Shown here one piece after another: positions 27,645 to 36,603 of a stretch of 64,000 nt of DNA (positions are counted from its first letter, which is position 1; each line of letters starts with the position of its first letter). The notes under the pieces are model-generated. The model did not search any database. It was given only the letters and a program-made list of their open reading frames with translations, and was not told the origin of the DNA. Both the position numbers and the translations under genes were made by a program. The DNA is taken from positions 62,001 through 126,000 of the forward strand of contig JAHFSX010000005.1 of NCBI GenBank assembly GCA_023269675.1, read 5' to 3'. This stretch comes from Verrucomicrobiota bacterium (GTDB lineage Bacteria; Verrucomicrobiota; Kiritimatiellia; RFP12; UBA1067).

Positions 27645-27797
27645 TTACAAATCGTCGGTGTAGTTGCCGATGTAGCCGTCCTCGCGCTGGGTCGAGAGGA
27701 GGGTCTTGACGGAGGCGTCGATGTTGACCGCGAGGGCGGCGGAGGACAAGCAGCCGGCCAGTGCCAGGCACGAAACCGTCGGGATCAATTTCAACAT
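27645..27797 (-). pseudogene. 5' remnant of a DUF1680/GH127-like lipoprotein gene
   Basis: A 50-codon frame: lipoprotein signal (MLKLIPTVSCLALAGC) followed by 'ASVKTLLSTQREDGYIGNYTDD' and a stop. The phrase LL-x-x-Q-x-x-DGYIGNYT resembles the N-terminal part of DUF1680 (GH127-type beta-L-arabinofuranosidase-like) proteins, which are normally over 600 aa. The frame ends in TAA exactly where a palindromic repeat begins, and no continuation is found downstream in any frame. I read it as a truncated gene. A genuine 50-aa lipoprotein is possible but less likely. Confidence 0.55.
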
Positions 27798-27969
27798 GGA
27801 GGCGCCCTTTCGCAAAAATTGTAGAATCATCATTAAACCACAAACGGGGGGTGGAAAAAAGGCCCGTTACGGAAATTTTACCGGCGGGTTATGAAAAGGG
27901 CGCTTGAACAATCGCGGCGGGCTTGTTTTAATACACGAATCTGTGTCGCTCATAAAAGGAACCCAATCC

Positions 27970-30168
27970 ATGAAGAAAGCAGTCTGGCTGTTCGCGTCGT
28001 TGGCGCTGGTTACCGCGTGCACCTGTCCGTTCAAGGCTAAGGATGCGGACCTCACGCAGTATGTGAACCCCTTTGTCGGGTGCGCCGACAACGGCCACAC
28101 CTTTCCAGGGGCCACGTATCCCTTCGGCCTGATCCAGGCCAGCCCCGACACCGGCAACTGCACCTGGCAGTACTGCTCGGGCTACATGTTCCTCGACACG
28201 AACATCTGGGGCTTCTCGCAGACCCATCTGAACGGCACGGGCTGCCCGGACCTCGGGGACGTGCAGCTGCAGCCCTTCACCGGGCCGGCCGAGCGCGAGC
28301 ATTACCACAGCGCCTACGCGAAGGAGACGCAGCAGGCCAAGCCCGGCTACTATGCGGTGACCCTCGCCGACTTCGGCGTGGACGTGGAGCTGACCGCCGC
28401 GCCGCACGTGGCCTTCCACCGCTACACGTATAAGAACCCCGCGCCGGCGCGCCTGCTGCTCGACCTGCAGTACGGCATCGTGGGCGGCAAGGACTCGCTG
28501 AAGCGCCACATCCTGGCCAGCGACGTGACCACCGAGGACAAGTTCACGATCTCGGGCCATAACCAGGCCAAGGCCTGGGTCACCCGCCACTACTACTACG
28601 TGGTCAAGTTCGACAAGCCCTACACGGCGATCAAGACGCTGGCGGCGCAGGACGGCGAGAAGGCCCCGCGCTACGTGCTGGACTTCGACCTCAAGCCGGG
28701 CGAGTCCCTGCAGGTGAAGGTCGCGCTCTCGACCGTCAGCGTCGACGGCGCGAAGAGGAACCTCGCGGCCGAAGTCCCGGGCTGGGATTTCGCGGCGGTG
28801 CGCGCGCAGGCCAAGGACGCGTGGAACGGGCTGCTCTCGCGCGCCGTGGTGCAGGGCACGCTGGACCAGAAGGAGAACTTCTACACCTCGATGTACCACC
28901 TCTTCATCCAGCCGAACAACATCGCGGACGTGGACGGCCAGTACCGCGGCGCGGACGACAAGGTGCTCACGGCGCCTGACAAGACTTACTACTCCACGCT
29001 CTCGCTGTGGGACACCTACCGCGCGGCGCACCCGCTCTACACGATCCTTGCGCCCGAGCGCGTGGACGGCTTCATCAACACGATGATCGCGCACCAGAAG
29101 GCGCAGGGCTACGTGCCGATCTGGACGCTCTGGGGCAAAGAGAACCACTGCATGATCGCCAACCACTCGGTGCCGGTGATGGTGGACGCCTACCTCAAGG
29201 GCTTCCGCGGCTTCGACGCCGAGGCCGCCTTCCGGGCTATCAAGACCTCGCTGACGGTCAAGCATCAGAACTCAGACTGGGACCTCTACACCAAGTACGG
29301 CTACCTGCCGTTCGACATCATCAAGGGCGAGAGCGTCTCGCGCGCGCTGGAGTACGTGTATGACGACTACTGCGCGTCGCAGTTCGCCAAGGCGCTGGGC
29401 AAGACCGAGGACGCCGCCTACTTCGCCACGCGCGCGGATTACTACAAGAACGTGTTCGACCCCGAGACCAAGTTCATGCGCGGCCGCGACTCCAAGGGCA
29501 ACTGGCGCACGCCGTTCGACCCCATGCGGCTCGGCCATGGCGCGGACACGCCCAGCGACTACACCGAGGGCAACGCGTGGCAGTACACCTGGCACGTGCA
29601 GCACGACCCCGAAGGGCTGGTCAAGCTGATGGGCGGCAAAGAGGCGACCGCGGATAAGCTGGCCACGCTCTTCAAGCTGGAGTCCAAGGTCGAGGGCAGC
29701 GGCTTCGTGCTCGACGTCTCGGGCCTGATCGGCCAGTACGCGCACGGCAACGAGCCCAGCCACCACACGGCCTACTTCTTCGACTTCGTGGGCCAGCCCT
29801 GGAAGACGCAGGAGATCATCCGCGAGATCTTCGATCTGGAGTACAAGAACAAGCCCGACGGCCTGTGCGGCAACGACGACTGCGGCCAGATGTCGGCCTG
29901 GTACATCTTCTCGGCCATGGGCTTCTATCCCTTCAACCCCTGCAACGACGGCTACGTGTTCGGCGCGCCGCAGATCGAGAAGGTCACGCTGAAACTTCCC
30001 AAGGGCAAGACCTTCACGGTCGAGGCGCAGGGGCTCTCGAAAGAGAACAAGTACGTGCAGGCCATCACGCTCAACGGCAAGCCCTACGCCGGCATCAAGA
30101 TCGCCCACGCGGACATCATGCGGGGCGGCACGCTGGTCTTCGCGATGGGCCCCCAGCCGAAGAAATAG
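27970..30168 (+). CDS. GH92 alpha-1,2-mannosidase (exported lipoprotein)
   Basis: 732 aa; ATG 27970 has AAAAGGA 9 nt upstream. Lipobox LALVTAC near residue 17. The GH92 landmarks are all visible: DNGHTFPGATYPFGLIQASP near the N-terminus, 'GFSQTHLNGTGCPDLGD', HGNEPSHH (about residue 590; Glu is the general acid in characterised members) and GNDDCGQMSAWYIFSAMGFYP (about 634; Asp residues of the catalytic base). GH92 enzymes are calcium-dependent inverting exo-mannosidases acting on N-glycans and mannans. The family's common 'GNEDxGQ' is GNDDCGQ here. The 5' region has a short AT-rich TTGTTTTAATAC stretch (27923-27934) that could hold the promoter. Confidence 0.95.
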   Translation: MKKAVWLFASLALVTACTCPFKAKDADLTQYVNPFVGCADNGHTFPGATYPFGLIQASPDTGNCTWQYCSGYMFLDTNIWGFSQTHLNGTGCPDLGDVQLQPFTGPAEREHYHSAYAKETQQAKPGYYAVTLADFGVDVELTAAPHVAFHRYTYKNPAPARLLLDLQYGIVGGKDSLKRHILASDVTTEDKFTISGHNQAKAWVTRHYYYVVKFDKPYTAIKTLAAQDGEKAPRYVLDFDLKPGESLQVKVALSTVSVDGAKRNLAAEVPGWDFAAVRAQAKDAWNGLLSRAVVQGTLDQKENFYTSMYHLFIQPNNIADVDGQYRGADDKVLTAPDKTYYSTLSLWDTYRAAHPLYTILAPERVDGFINTMIAHQKAQGYVPIWTLWGKENHCMIANHSVPVMVDAYLKGFRGFDAEAAFRAIKTSLTVKHQNSDWDLYTKYGYLPFDIIKGESVSRALEYVYDDYCASQFAKALGKTEDAAYFATRADYYKNVFDPETKFMRGRDSKGNWRTPFDPMRLGHGADTPSDYTEGNAWQYTWHVQHDPEGLVKLMGGKEATADKLATLFKLESKVEGSGFVLDVSGLIGQYAHGNEPSHHTAYFFDFVGQPWKTQEIIREIFDLEYKNKPDGLCGNDDCGQMSAWYIFSAMGFYPFNPCNDGYVFGAPQIEKVTLKLPKGKTFTVEAQGLSKENKYVQAITLNGKPYAGIKIAHADIMRGGTLVFAMGPQPKK

Positions 30169-30180
30169 CCGGAATTGTCA

Positions 30181-30240
30181 ATGCGGGGCGCGTCAGGCCG
30201 CGCCCGTGGAAAGCGCCCGGAGCCGGGCGCAGTCAAAAGA
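30181..30240 (+). repeat. REP-like repeat, left copy flanking the transposase
   Basis: A 60-bp unit containing GGCCGCGCCC, GTGGAAAGCGCCCGG and GCCGGGCGCAGTCAAAA. It matches 30821-30880 at about 52 of 60 positions in direct orientation. Contains the inverted pair AGCGCCCGG / CCGGGCGC. Confidence 0.85.
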
Positions 30241-30291
30241 GTGGGTGCGCGGGCCTCCATGGCCGGGGCCTGACCCGGCAGGAGGCGTCCC

Positions 30292-30813
30292 GTGATCTGG
30301 CCGCACGCTCCTGACAATTGGTTGTTTACGCCCGGCTTTTATTTCGTGACCGGACGTACTCTCGACAAGCAACCGTTGCTGCACACGCCGGAACGCTTGT
30401 CACTCGTTCGAGACACGCTTTTTGCTGTTGCGGATGAGTTCCGGTGGAAACTGCGGGCGTGGGCGATTCTCGTCAACCATTATCACTTTGTCGCGAAGTC
30501 GCCCGATGACCCCGCGACGCTGAAACCGATGCTGGCGAAGCTGCATAGCTGTACTGCCCGTCAGATCAACGCTTGGGACGTCTCCCGGGGTCGGAAGGTG
30601 TGGTTCCGGTTCATGTCCACGCCTCTGACGTACGAGCAATCACTTTTGGCCCGTCTGCACTACACGCATTTCAACCCGCTGCGCCACGGCGTGGTTTCGA
30701 ATGCGGAATCGTATCCGTGGTGTTCCGCAGCGTGGTTTGCGAAGAACGCCTCACGCTCATTTTTCAAGACCGTAACGGCAATGAAAAGCGATTTGATCGA
30801 GGACGCCGACTGA
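30292..30813 (+). CDS. REP-associated tyrosine transposase (RAYT, Y1/IS200-like)
   Basis: 173 aa, GTG start at 30292 with a strong AGGAGG box 6 nt upstream. The HUH-type metal motif is His63-Tyr-His65 in AILVNHYHFV, and the candidate catalytic Tyr lies in RLHYTHFNPLRHGVV (Tyr124), followed by the conserved SYPWCSA tail. This is the pattern of TnpA_REP/RAYT proteins, single-strand endonucleases linked to REP/REPIN sequences and usually not mobile as a classical IS. In support, the gene is bracketed by direct REP-like repeats (30181-30240 and 30821-30880) exactly 640 bp apart. The frame is intact and probably functional. Confidence 0.88.
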   Translation: MIWPHAPDNWLFTPGFYFVTGRTLDKQPLLHTPERLSLVRDTLFAVADEFRWKLRAWAILVNHYHFVAKSPDDPATLKPMLAKLHSCTARQINAWDVSRGRKVWFRFMSTPLTYEQSLLARLHYTHFNPLRHGVVSNAESYPWCSAAWFAKNASRSFFKTVTAMKSDLIEDAD

Positions 30814-30820
30814 GTACTCC

Positions 30821-30880
30821 AACGCGGGCGCGTCGGGCCGCGCCCATGGAAAGCGCCCGGAGTCGGGCGCAGTCAAAAAA
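30821..30880 (+). repeat. REP-like repeat, right copy flanking the transposase
   Basis: Direct repeat of 30181-30240 (see there), starting 7 nt after the transposase stop. Weaker similarity continues past both copies (TGCGCGGGCCT and GAGGCCTG/CCCCGGCA blocks around 30246-30285 and 30901-30945). Confidence 0.85.
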
Positions 30881-31021
30881 GCAGGCGCGGCGGATATTGA
30901 GTGCGCGGGCCTGACCGCGCTTTCGAGTGCCGAGGCCTGCCCCGGCACCGTGATCATGGGTGTGAAGCCTCTGTGTGTTCTCCGGTTTCCTTGTGGCGGC
31001 TGCGGTTTGCTCCGCGCGCGG

Positions 31022-32905
31022 TCACTTTTGAATCTCGCCTACAAGCAAACGATACGGCGCGCCGTACTGGGGGTCGAGTTCCGAGGCCCGGCGCAGCGGC
31101 TCCAGGGCCTCGCGGCGGCGGCCGGCCTGCAGCAGCACGGCGGCGTGGTTGTACCAGGCGTTGGCGTTGAGCGGGTTGACCTTCTCGGCCGCCGCGAGGT
31201 GCTCGACCGCCTCGTCCAGCCGGCCCCGGCGGAACAGGTCCAGCGCCAGGTTGATGTGCGCCTTGTCGTGGTCGGGGCGGGGAACGAGCGCGGCTTGGTA
31301 GCAGGCCTCCGCACGCAGGGCGTCGCCGAGACGGTCGTAGACGGTTCCGAGCGCAAAGTGGGCGTCGGAGAAATCCGGGTCCAGCCGCAGGGCCTCCAGG
31401 TAGAATTTTTTGGCGGCGGGCAGGTCGCCGCCGTACACGTCGGCCGAGGTGCCGACGGATTTCAGGAGGCGGACGTCGTAGCGCAGGGCGTCGGTCGGCC
31501 AGTCGAGCGGCCCGTTCGCGCACACGCCGACAACGGCCGCGGCCGCGGCAAGCCCCAAGGCGAGGCCCCATTGTCGCAGGCGGGCCGCGGAGACCAGCGC
31601 GTGCAGGCCGGCTGTGGCCAGCACCGCCAGCAGGGGCAGCACGGGCACGCGGTAGCGGGAGCAGGGGAAGAACAGCGCGACGAGCAGCCCGAACGACACG
31701 ACAGCCGCGACCAGAAACACGCCCTCGCGGCGGAGTCGCAGGGCCAGCACGCCGGCCACGGCCAAGGGGATCAGCAGGCCGCTCGGGAAATAGATCAGCC
31801 GATGCCAGACCGTGGTTCGCAGCAAGACCGATCCGCCGCGCCAGCCGTACAGGTCGATGTTGCGCGGGATCTCGCGCCCGTGCCAGAAGGCGGCCGCTTT
31901 GAGCGCCAGCCGCCTGACGGCGCCCGCGGGGTCTTGGCGCATCTCGAGCAGGGCCTGCCGCCGGAACCAGCGCGAGGCCTCCACGCTGTCCCTGGCGCCG
32001 CCTTGCCGGAAGGGCATGCTCACGAGATTATCCCAGTCGAGGCCCGGCAGGCGGGTCAGCAGGACGCGCCAATCCCGGCTGTTGCCGATGTAGAGGTTGA
32101 TGCCGTCGTTGTTGGACATCCACACCATGCGCCCGGTATGTGCGTAGTTGTGGAGCGAGACGGGCAGCACCAGCAAGGCCGCGCCGATGGCCAGCGCGGC
32201 CAGATGCCGGACGCGGACACGGCACGCGGCCGGGGTGCGCCAGGCGGCCCAAGCCCACACGGGCAAGAGCGCGGCCGACGTCGCCACGATGACCGTAGCA
32301 AATCCTGTGGCCGCGCCGGCGATCAGCCAGCGCCAGCCTGACGGCCGTTCAACGGCGCGCAGGGTCAACAGAAACGCGGCCGTGATGGCGACGGCCGCGG
32401 GTGCGGCCGGCAGCAGCTGGGACGCGTAGAAAAGCAAGGGGCCGATGAGGCTCACGGCGAGGCCGGCGGCAAACGCCCAGGCCGGCGGGAGCACGCGGCG
32501 GCCCACGCGCCACGCCAGCACGCTGAGGAGCGGGGCCAGCAGCAGGGCCTGGAACGAGCGAGTCGCCGCAGGCGATGGCCCGCACAGCCGCTCCAGCAGG
32601 GCGAGGAGATAAGGATAGCCGGGCGCCTGCCAAAACGCGCCCGGCACGCCCTTGCCCGCCAGCAGGGCCTGCGCCTGATTGTGGTAGGTCGCGGCGTCGA
32701 TCAAGGGATAGCGGAAAGCCGGCACGTGCGCCGTCTCGATCAGGAAGGCCGCCTGGACCGCGGCGGCGGCCAGCGCCAAGAGCAAAGCCGGGCGCCAGTC
32801 CTGGCCCGCGGCCCGTCTGGCGATAGACGCGACCAGGGAGCGGACAGGGGACAAGTCGAGGCCGGCCGTGGCTCGGGAAGAGTTGACGCCTGCTGACCCA
32901 TTCAT
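31022..32905 (-). CDS. membrane glycosyltransferase (GT39/ArnT-like) with C-terminal TPRs
   Basis: 627 aa; ATG 32905. Residues about 35-420 contain roughly ten transmembrane helices. The first periplasmic loop reads 'YPLIDAATYHNQAQALLAGKG...FWQAPGYPYLLAL', matching the Asp-containing loop of polyprenyl-phosphate-dependent GT-C enzymes (PMT/ArnT/PF13231). Residues about 480-627 are tetratricopeptide repeats ('DFSDAHFALGTVYDRLGDALRAEACYQAALV', 'HDKAHINLALDLFRRGRLDEAVEHL', 'NANAWYNHAAVLLQAGRRREALEPL'). Such fusions are common in Planctomycetes and Verrucomicrobia and are thought to glycosylate exported proteins or envelope polymers; donor and acceptor are unknown. It ends 74 nt after the GH50-like gene in the same orientation. 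Confidence 0.85.
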   Translation of the reverse strand: MNGSAGVNSSRATAGLDLSPVRSLVASIARRAAGQDWRPALLLALAAAAVQAAFLIETAHVPAFRYPLIDAATYHNQAQALLAGKGVPGAFWQAPGYPYLLALLERLCGPSPAATRSFQALLLAPLLSVLAWRVGRRVLPPAWAFAAGLAVSLIGPLLFYASQLLPAAPAAVAITAAFLLTLRAVERPSGWRWLIAGAATGFATVIVATSAALLPVWAWAAWRTPAACRVRVRHLAALAIGAALLVLPVSLHNYAHTGRMVWMSNNDGINLYIGNSRDWRVLLTRLPGLDWDNLVSMPFRQGGARDSVEASRWFRRQALLEMRQDPAGAVRRLALKAAAFWHGREIPRNIDLYGWRGGSVLLRTTVWHRLIYFPSGLLIPLAVAGVLALRLRREGVFLVAAVVSFGLLVALFFPCSRYRVPVLPLLAVLATAGLHALVSAARLRQWGLALGLAAAAAVVGVCANGPLDWPTDALRYDVRLLKSVGTSADVYGGDLPAAKKFYLEALRLDPDFSDAHFALGTVYDRLGDALRAEACYQAALVPRPDHDKAHINLALDLFRRGRLDEAVEHLAAAEKVNPLNANAWYNHAAVLLQAGRRREALEPLRRASELDPQYGAPYRLLVGEIQK

Positions 32906-32979
32906 GTGCGTTCTCGCCGCGTTAGGATGACGTGCCGGATGATCTTGCGAATCCCGCCTCTTGGATGGGCGGGCCGGGT

Positions 32980-35900
32980 TTACGGGACGAGCGTCAGTCG
33001 GCCCCAGGCGCTGCGGTCGGAGGAGTCGCGCGCGCCGCCGTTCCAGACGAGCTGGCTGGAGCGCTGCTTGCCGTCCGTGCTGTTGCCGACCGCGAGGTCG
33101 AAGAGGAAGGTCTGGCCCTCTTTGGGCGTGACGTCGAGCGCGCTCCACGGGATGGCCGCCTCCAGCGTGTAGCCCTTGCCGTCCACGGAGGGCGTCGCCG
33201 AAGTTTCGATGGCGGGCTGCTTGGCCGCGTTCACCACATGCGTCTGGTTGTTCTTGCCCGCGCCGAGCAGGATCTGCCGGTCGGTGAAGAGCAGTGTGCC
33301 GCCCTGGTCGAGCCGCTCGCTGCCGATGAAGAGTTCCAGCACGTCGGCGTTCCAGAGGTTGTCGCCCGTGTGCCCGTTCTGCATGGGCGTGGGGTCGGTG
33401 ACGTTCGCCAGCAGGTAGAGGGCCTTGTCATCCCAGCAGACCTTGAAAGCCGCCTCCACGCCGCCGGTTTCGCGGCCCGCGGCGAGGCGGTCCGCGCCGA
33501 TGCGCTCGGGCGGGCGGCCCGGCCAGCCCGCGAGCTGGCCGTCGATCGCCATGGGCGCGGTGGGGCGTCCGGCGGAGACGGTGCGCGTGCCGCTGCCGGC
33601 CTTGCCGCTGAAGCGCGGGTTGTCGAGCAGGTAGGGCGCCTGGCCGTTGAGCCAGACGTCGTAGATCGCCGCATGGGTCTTGGACATCTCGGTGAAGAGG
33701 TCGCGGTAGGGTCGGTCGGCGACGTTGAAGAGGCCGGTGTTGGCGCGCTCGCCGTTAAGCCCCTCGAAGAAGCGGCCGGTGACCGCCTGGTCGAGCAGGG
33801 TGAACCACTCGACGCCGACCACGAAGCCGAGCGCGGCCGCGCCTTCGACGTAGTGGCGGTAGGCGAGGCCGCGCTCGCGCTGCGTGGCCATGTCCATGTT
33901 GCTGGGCGCGGCGTTGCTCTCCTTCGTGGCGGTGAAGTAGAACTCGCTCCACATCTGCGGCTTGCGTCCGGTCCACTCGTAGAGGCGGCGGATGAAGGCC
34001 GCGTCGATGGCGCAGGTGTAGTAGTTGATGCTGATGACGTCCATGTACTTGCCGGCCACGCGGCAGAGCACCTCGCTGTTGGCGGTGCCGGGCTGCCAGC
34101 GGTTGCCGATCAGCATGTGGTTCTTGTCGACCTTGCGGAAGGCCGCGGCGACGGAGCCGTAGTAGGCTTCGAGGAAGCGCTCGGTGTAGGCCTGCATGTC
34201 GGCGAAGGCGGCTTGGGTGGTCAGCGGCAGCCCGCGGTCGGCGAGCGCCTCGAAGGAGGCGGCGTCGAGGCCCCACGCGGCGTTGAAGGCGGCGATCTGC
34301 TTGTACTTCGCCTGCAGCTGGGCGACCAGCTCGCGCTTGCAGGCGTGCTTGCCGGGCAGGGCCGGGATGGCGCGCGGCAGATCCTCGAAGCCCTGCTCGT
34401 TGTCGAGGAAGTAGCCGATGATCAGCGGGTCATTGGCTTGCCCGGCGACCGACTTCGCGAACAGGGTCTCCATCTTGGCGAGGTTCTTCGCGTCGAACGG
34501 ATCGAAGACGCCGCGCACGCCCGGCACGGCCGGGCCGAGCGTCCACGCGCTCAGCGGCAGGGAGGAAACGCGCGGGAAGCCTTTCTGCCCGAAGGCCGGC
34601 GAGCCGCCCGAGAACGCGCCGACGGAGTTGAAGCCGACCTGGCGCACGCGGTCGACCAGGCGGGCGGTGTGCGCCTCGTCGTCGTAGGCGCCGTATTTGC
34701 GGACCACGTTGGCCTTGTAGAACGAGACCGCGCGCGGGTTCCACCACTTCTCCGGATTCCAAGAGGCGGCGAAGGCGCCGTCGTGCGGCGGCAGCCACTC
34801 GAAGACGTCGTTGCGGCCTTCGATCGAGGTGTAGTCCTCGCCCGGGCCGAAGGTGCAGACGCCCAGATGGAAGAAGGCGTCGCCGTCGGGATCGGCCATG
34901 ACCCACACGTCGCGGCCGCCGAGCTTCTTGGACTCGACGTGGAAGAAGCCGGTCTTCTTGAGCCCCAGCTTGGCCCCGCTGCCGGGCAGGCCGCCGAAGC
35001 GGTTGCGGGCCGGCGGGTTGAGGCTGGCGTAGTAGGCCGCGTCGGCATCGGCGTCGGCTTTCAGTTCGGACTCGTCCGTGAGCTTGCCGGGGAAGTCGCG
35101 CTGGGTGGTCTGGCCGAAGCGGTCCACCAGGATGACGCGCTGGGAGGCGCTGGTGTCCATGGCGACGGCGATCTCGACGGTCTGGCGGTCGGGGAGATAG
35201 GGGATCTTGAACTGGACCCAGAAGGTGTTCCAGCCCCATTCGCGGTTGTCCTGAAGCTGCACGTAGGTGAACTCCGGCAGGGCGAAGCTGAGGCGCTTGT
35301 TGTTGATGTTCGCGAGGTCGAAGCTGCGCGCGTGGCCTTGGAACAGGTGGGGCTTGGCGGGCTTGTCCTTGGGGAATTCGCCCTTGGCCTCGCCGATGCT
35401 CCAGCGTCCGCCCTCGCTGTAGTTGGGTGCGATCAGCATCTCCGCCGAGAGGGCTTTGGCTGCGGCGGGCATGGCGCCGAAGGTGAGCGAGATCTTGCCG
35501 GAGGCGGCCGCCACTTCGATCTTGCCGCCGCCCTCGTAGGTGAGCGTGGCGGAAGAGCCCTGCACGCGTTTCTCGACCGGCTCGTGCTTCTTGCCGTCGC
35601 CCAAGTCGAGCTGGGGGTAGGCGAGCGTGAAGGTGCCCATGCTGCCGCAGGCGAGTGCGACGCCGTCGTCCGACAGGCTCAGGGCGAGGCGGTCGGCCGC
35701 GACGGGCTTTGCCGCTGCGGGGGCAGGCTTGGCGGCGGCGGACTTGGCTGCGGGAACCGCCGCGCCGGCATCGAGGATGTGGACGGTGTAGAAGGCTTCG
35801 CTTCCGCCGGTGCGCGGCAGGGCGGCGAACGAGACCCACTGGAAGGCTTCGGTGTGCCAGACGCGGTTGTCCTGAAGCTGCTGGTAGCCGTGTTCGATCA

Positions 35901-36375
35901 CGACGGAGAAGCCTTTGCCGGCGCTGTCGGTCAGCGTGAAACGCGTGGCGTCGCCGCGCCAGATGAAGGCGTCCGCGCCGGCCGTGGCGGGCAGGGGTGC
36001 GGCCGCGGAGTCCTTGATGGACCAGTAAGCTTTCCCGGCGAGGGCGACGGGCAGCGTCATGCTCAGGGAGAGGCCCTTGTCGTTCGCGGTGAGGCCCGTC
36101 GCGTGGATCTGGGCGGCGCCGTCAGGCGACAGCGTGAGAGCGAGCTGGGCCCCGCCGGGATAGCCGAGCGTGGCGACATGGCCGCTGACGGCCACCTGGG
36201 TCGGGGCGCGGCGCTCGCCGCCGCCGGCGCCGGTGAGCTTCGGGTAGTCCAGAGTGAGTGTGCCCAGCTCGGGTCCGGCGGTGAACGCGAGGCCGGCCTG
36301 CGTGAGCTTGACCTCGGCAGCGGTGAGAAGCGCCGGCAGAAGCGCCAGCAGGGTCAGGAGTCGGCGAGTGTTCAT
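32980..36375 (-). CDS. large secreted GH50-like (clan GH-A) glycosidase with CBM9-like domain
   Basis: 1131 aa from ATG 36375 with a signal peptide (MNTRRLLTLLALLPALLTAA). Two tandem N-terminal beta-domains of about 190 residues (about 20-205 and 225-420) are visibly duplicated: both start with 'G-x-x-F/G-T-L/F-x-L-x-YP-x-L' and both carry YxQLQDNRxW (near residues 165 and 371). The TIM barrel follows ('GVCTFGPGEDYTSIEGRND', 'FNSVGAFSGGSPAF'), with IGYFLDNEQG giving acid/base Glu660 and MWSEFYF giving nucleophile Glu811, as in beta-agarase GH50 and other clan A enzymes. The C-terminal 190 residues (from about 935) resemble CBM9/DOMON modules. Agarase activity is a guess; other beta-galactan or glycan activity is equally possible. 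Confidence 0.8.
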   Translation of the reverse strand: MNTRRLLTLLALLPALLTAAEVKLTQAGLAFTAGPELGTLTLDYPKLTGAGGGERRAPTQVAVSGHVATLGYPGGAQLALTLSPDGAAQIHATGLTANDKGLSLSMTLPVALAGKAYWSIKDSAAAPLPATAGADAFIWRGDATRFTLTDSAGKGFSVVIEHGYQQLQDNRVWHTEAFQWVSFAALPRTGGSEAFYTVHILDAGAAVPAAKSAAAKPAPAAAKPVAADRLALSLSDDGVALACGSMGTFTLAYPQLDLGDGKKHEPVEKRVQGSSATLTYEGGGKIEVAAASGKISLTFGAMPAAAKALSAEMLIAPNYSEGGRWSIGEAKGEFPKDKPAKPHLFQGHARSFDLANINNKRLSFALPEFTYVQLQDNREWGWNTFWVQFKIPYLPDRQTVEIAVAMDTSASQRVILVDRFGQTTQRDFPGKLTDESELKADADADAAYYASLNPPARNRFGGLPGSGAKLGLKKTGFFHVESKKLGGRDVWVMADPDGDAFFHLGVCTFGPGEDYTSIEGRNDVFEWLPPHDGAFAASWNPEKWWNPRAVSFYKANVVRKYGAYDDEAHTARLVDRVRQVGFNSVGAFSGGSPAFGQKGFPRVSSLPLSAWTLGPAVPGVRGVFDPFDAKNLAKMETLFAKSVAGQANDPLIIGYFLDNEQGFEDLPRAIPALPGKHACKRELVAQLQAKYKQIAAFNAAWGLDAASFEALADRGLPLTTQAAFADMQAYTERFLEAYYGSVAAAFRKVDKNHMLIGNRWQPGTANSEVLCRVAGKYMDVISINYYTCAIDAAFIRRLYEWTGRKPQMWSEFYFTATKESNAAPSNMDMATQRERGLAYRHYVEGAAALGFVVGVEWFTLLDQAVTGRFFEGLNGERANTGLFNVADRPYRDLFTEMSKTHAAIYDVWLNGQAPYLLDNPRFSGKAGSGTRTVSAGRPTAPMAIDGQLAGWPGRPPERIGADRLAAGRETGGVEAAFKVCWDDKALYLLANVTDPTPMQNGHTGDNLWNADVLELFIGSERLDQGGTLLFTDRQILLGAGKNNQTHVVNAAKQPAIETSATPSVDGKGYTLEAAIPWSALDVTPKEGQTFLFDLAVGNSTDGKQRSSQLVWNGGARDSSDRSAWGRLTLVP

Positions 36376-36548
36376 GTTGTCTTTTGCTTTCGTTACGCGG
36401 CAATCCAACGCTTGAAGCATGCATGATGACACGCGGACGCCGTCAATTTCAAATGATTATTTCGCGAAACAATACAATTATAGCAGACAAGCCTGCCGTT
36501 GAAGGCCGATCGGCTGGCAACAGACAAAACATGGCCGAGGGGCCCGGG

Positions 36549-36580
36549 TTGACCGGGTTGCCGGTTTCTTGTTACGCTAT
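36549..36580 (+). promoter_or_regulatory. candidate metal-responsive promoter of the copper ATPase
   Basis: TTGACC (36549-36554) and TACGCT/CGCTAT (36573-36580) give a long 18-20 bp spacer. A dyad ACCGG-GTTG-CCGGT (36552-36565) lies in the spacer, the arrangement used by MerR/CueR-type regulators. No regulator gene is adjacent. AAGGA (36591-36595) is the ribosome binding site. Confidence 0.4.
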
Positions 36581-36603
36581 CCGTGACAGAAAGGACGGGG
36601 AGC

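Noticed and set aside
32932-36426. Plus-strand open frame of over 1100 codons opposite the GH50-like gene
   Set aside because: Gly/Val/Ala/Glu-rich shadow with no motif; the minus frame carries readable glycosidase motifs.
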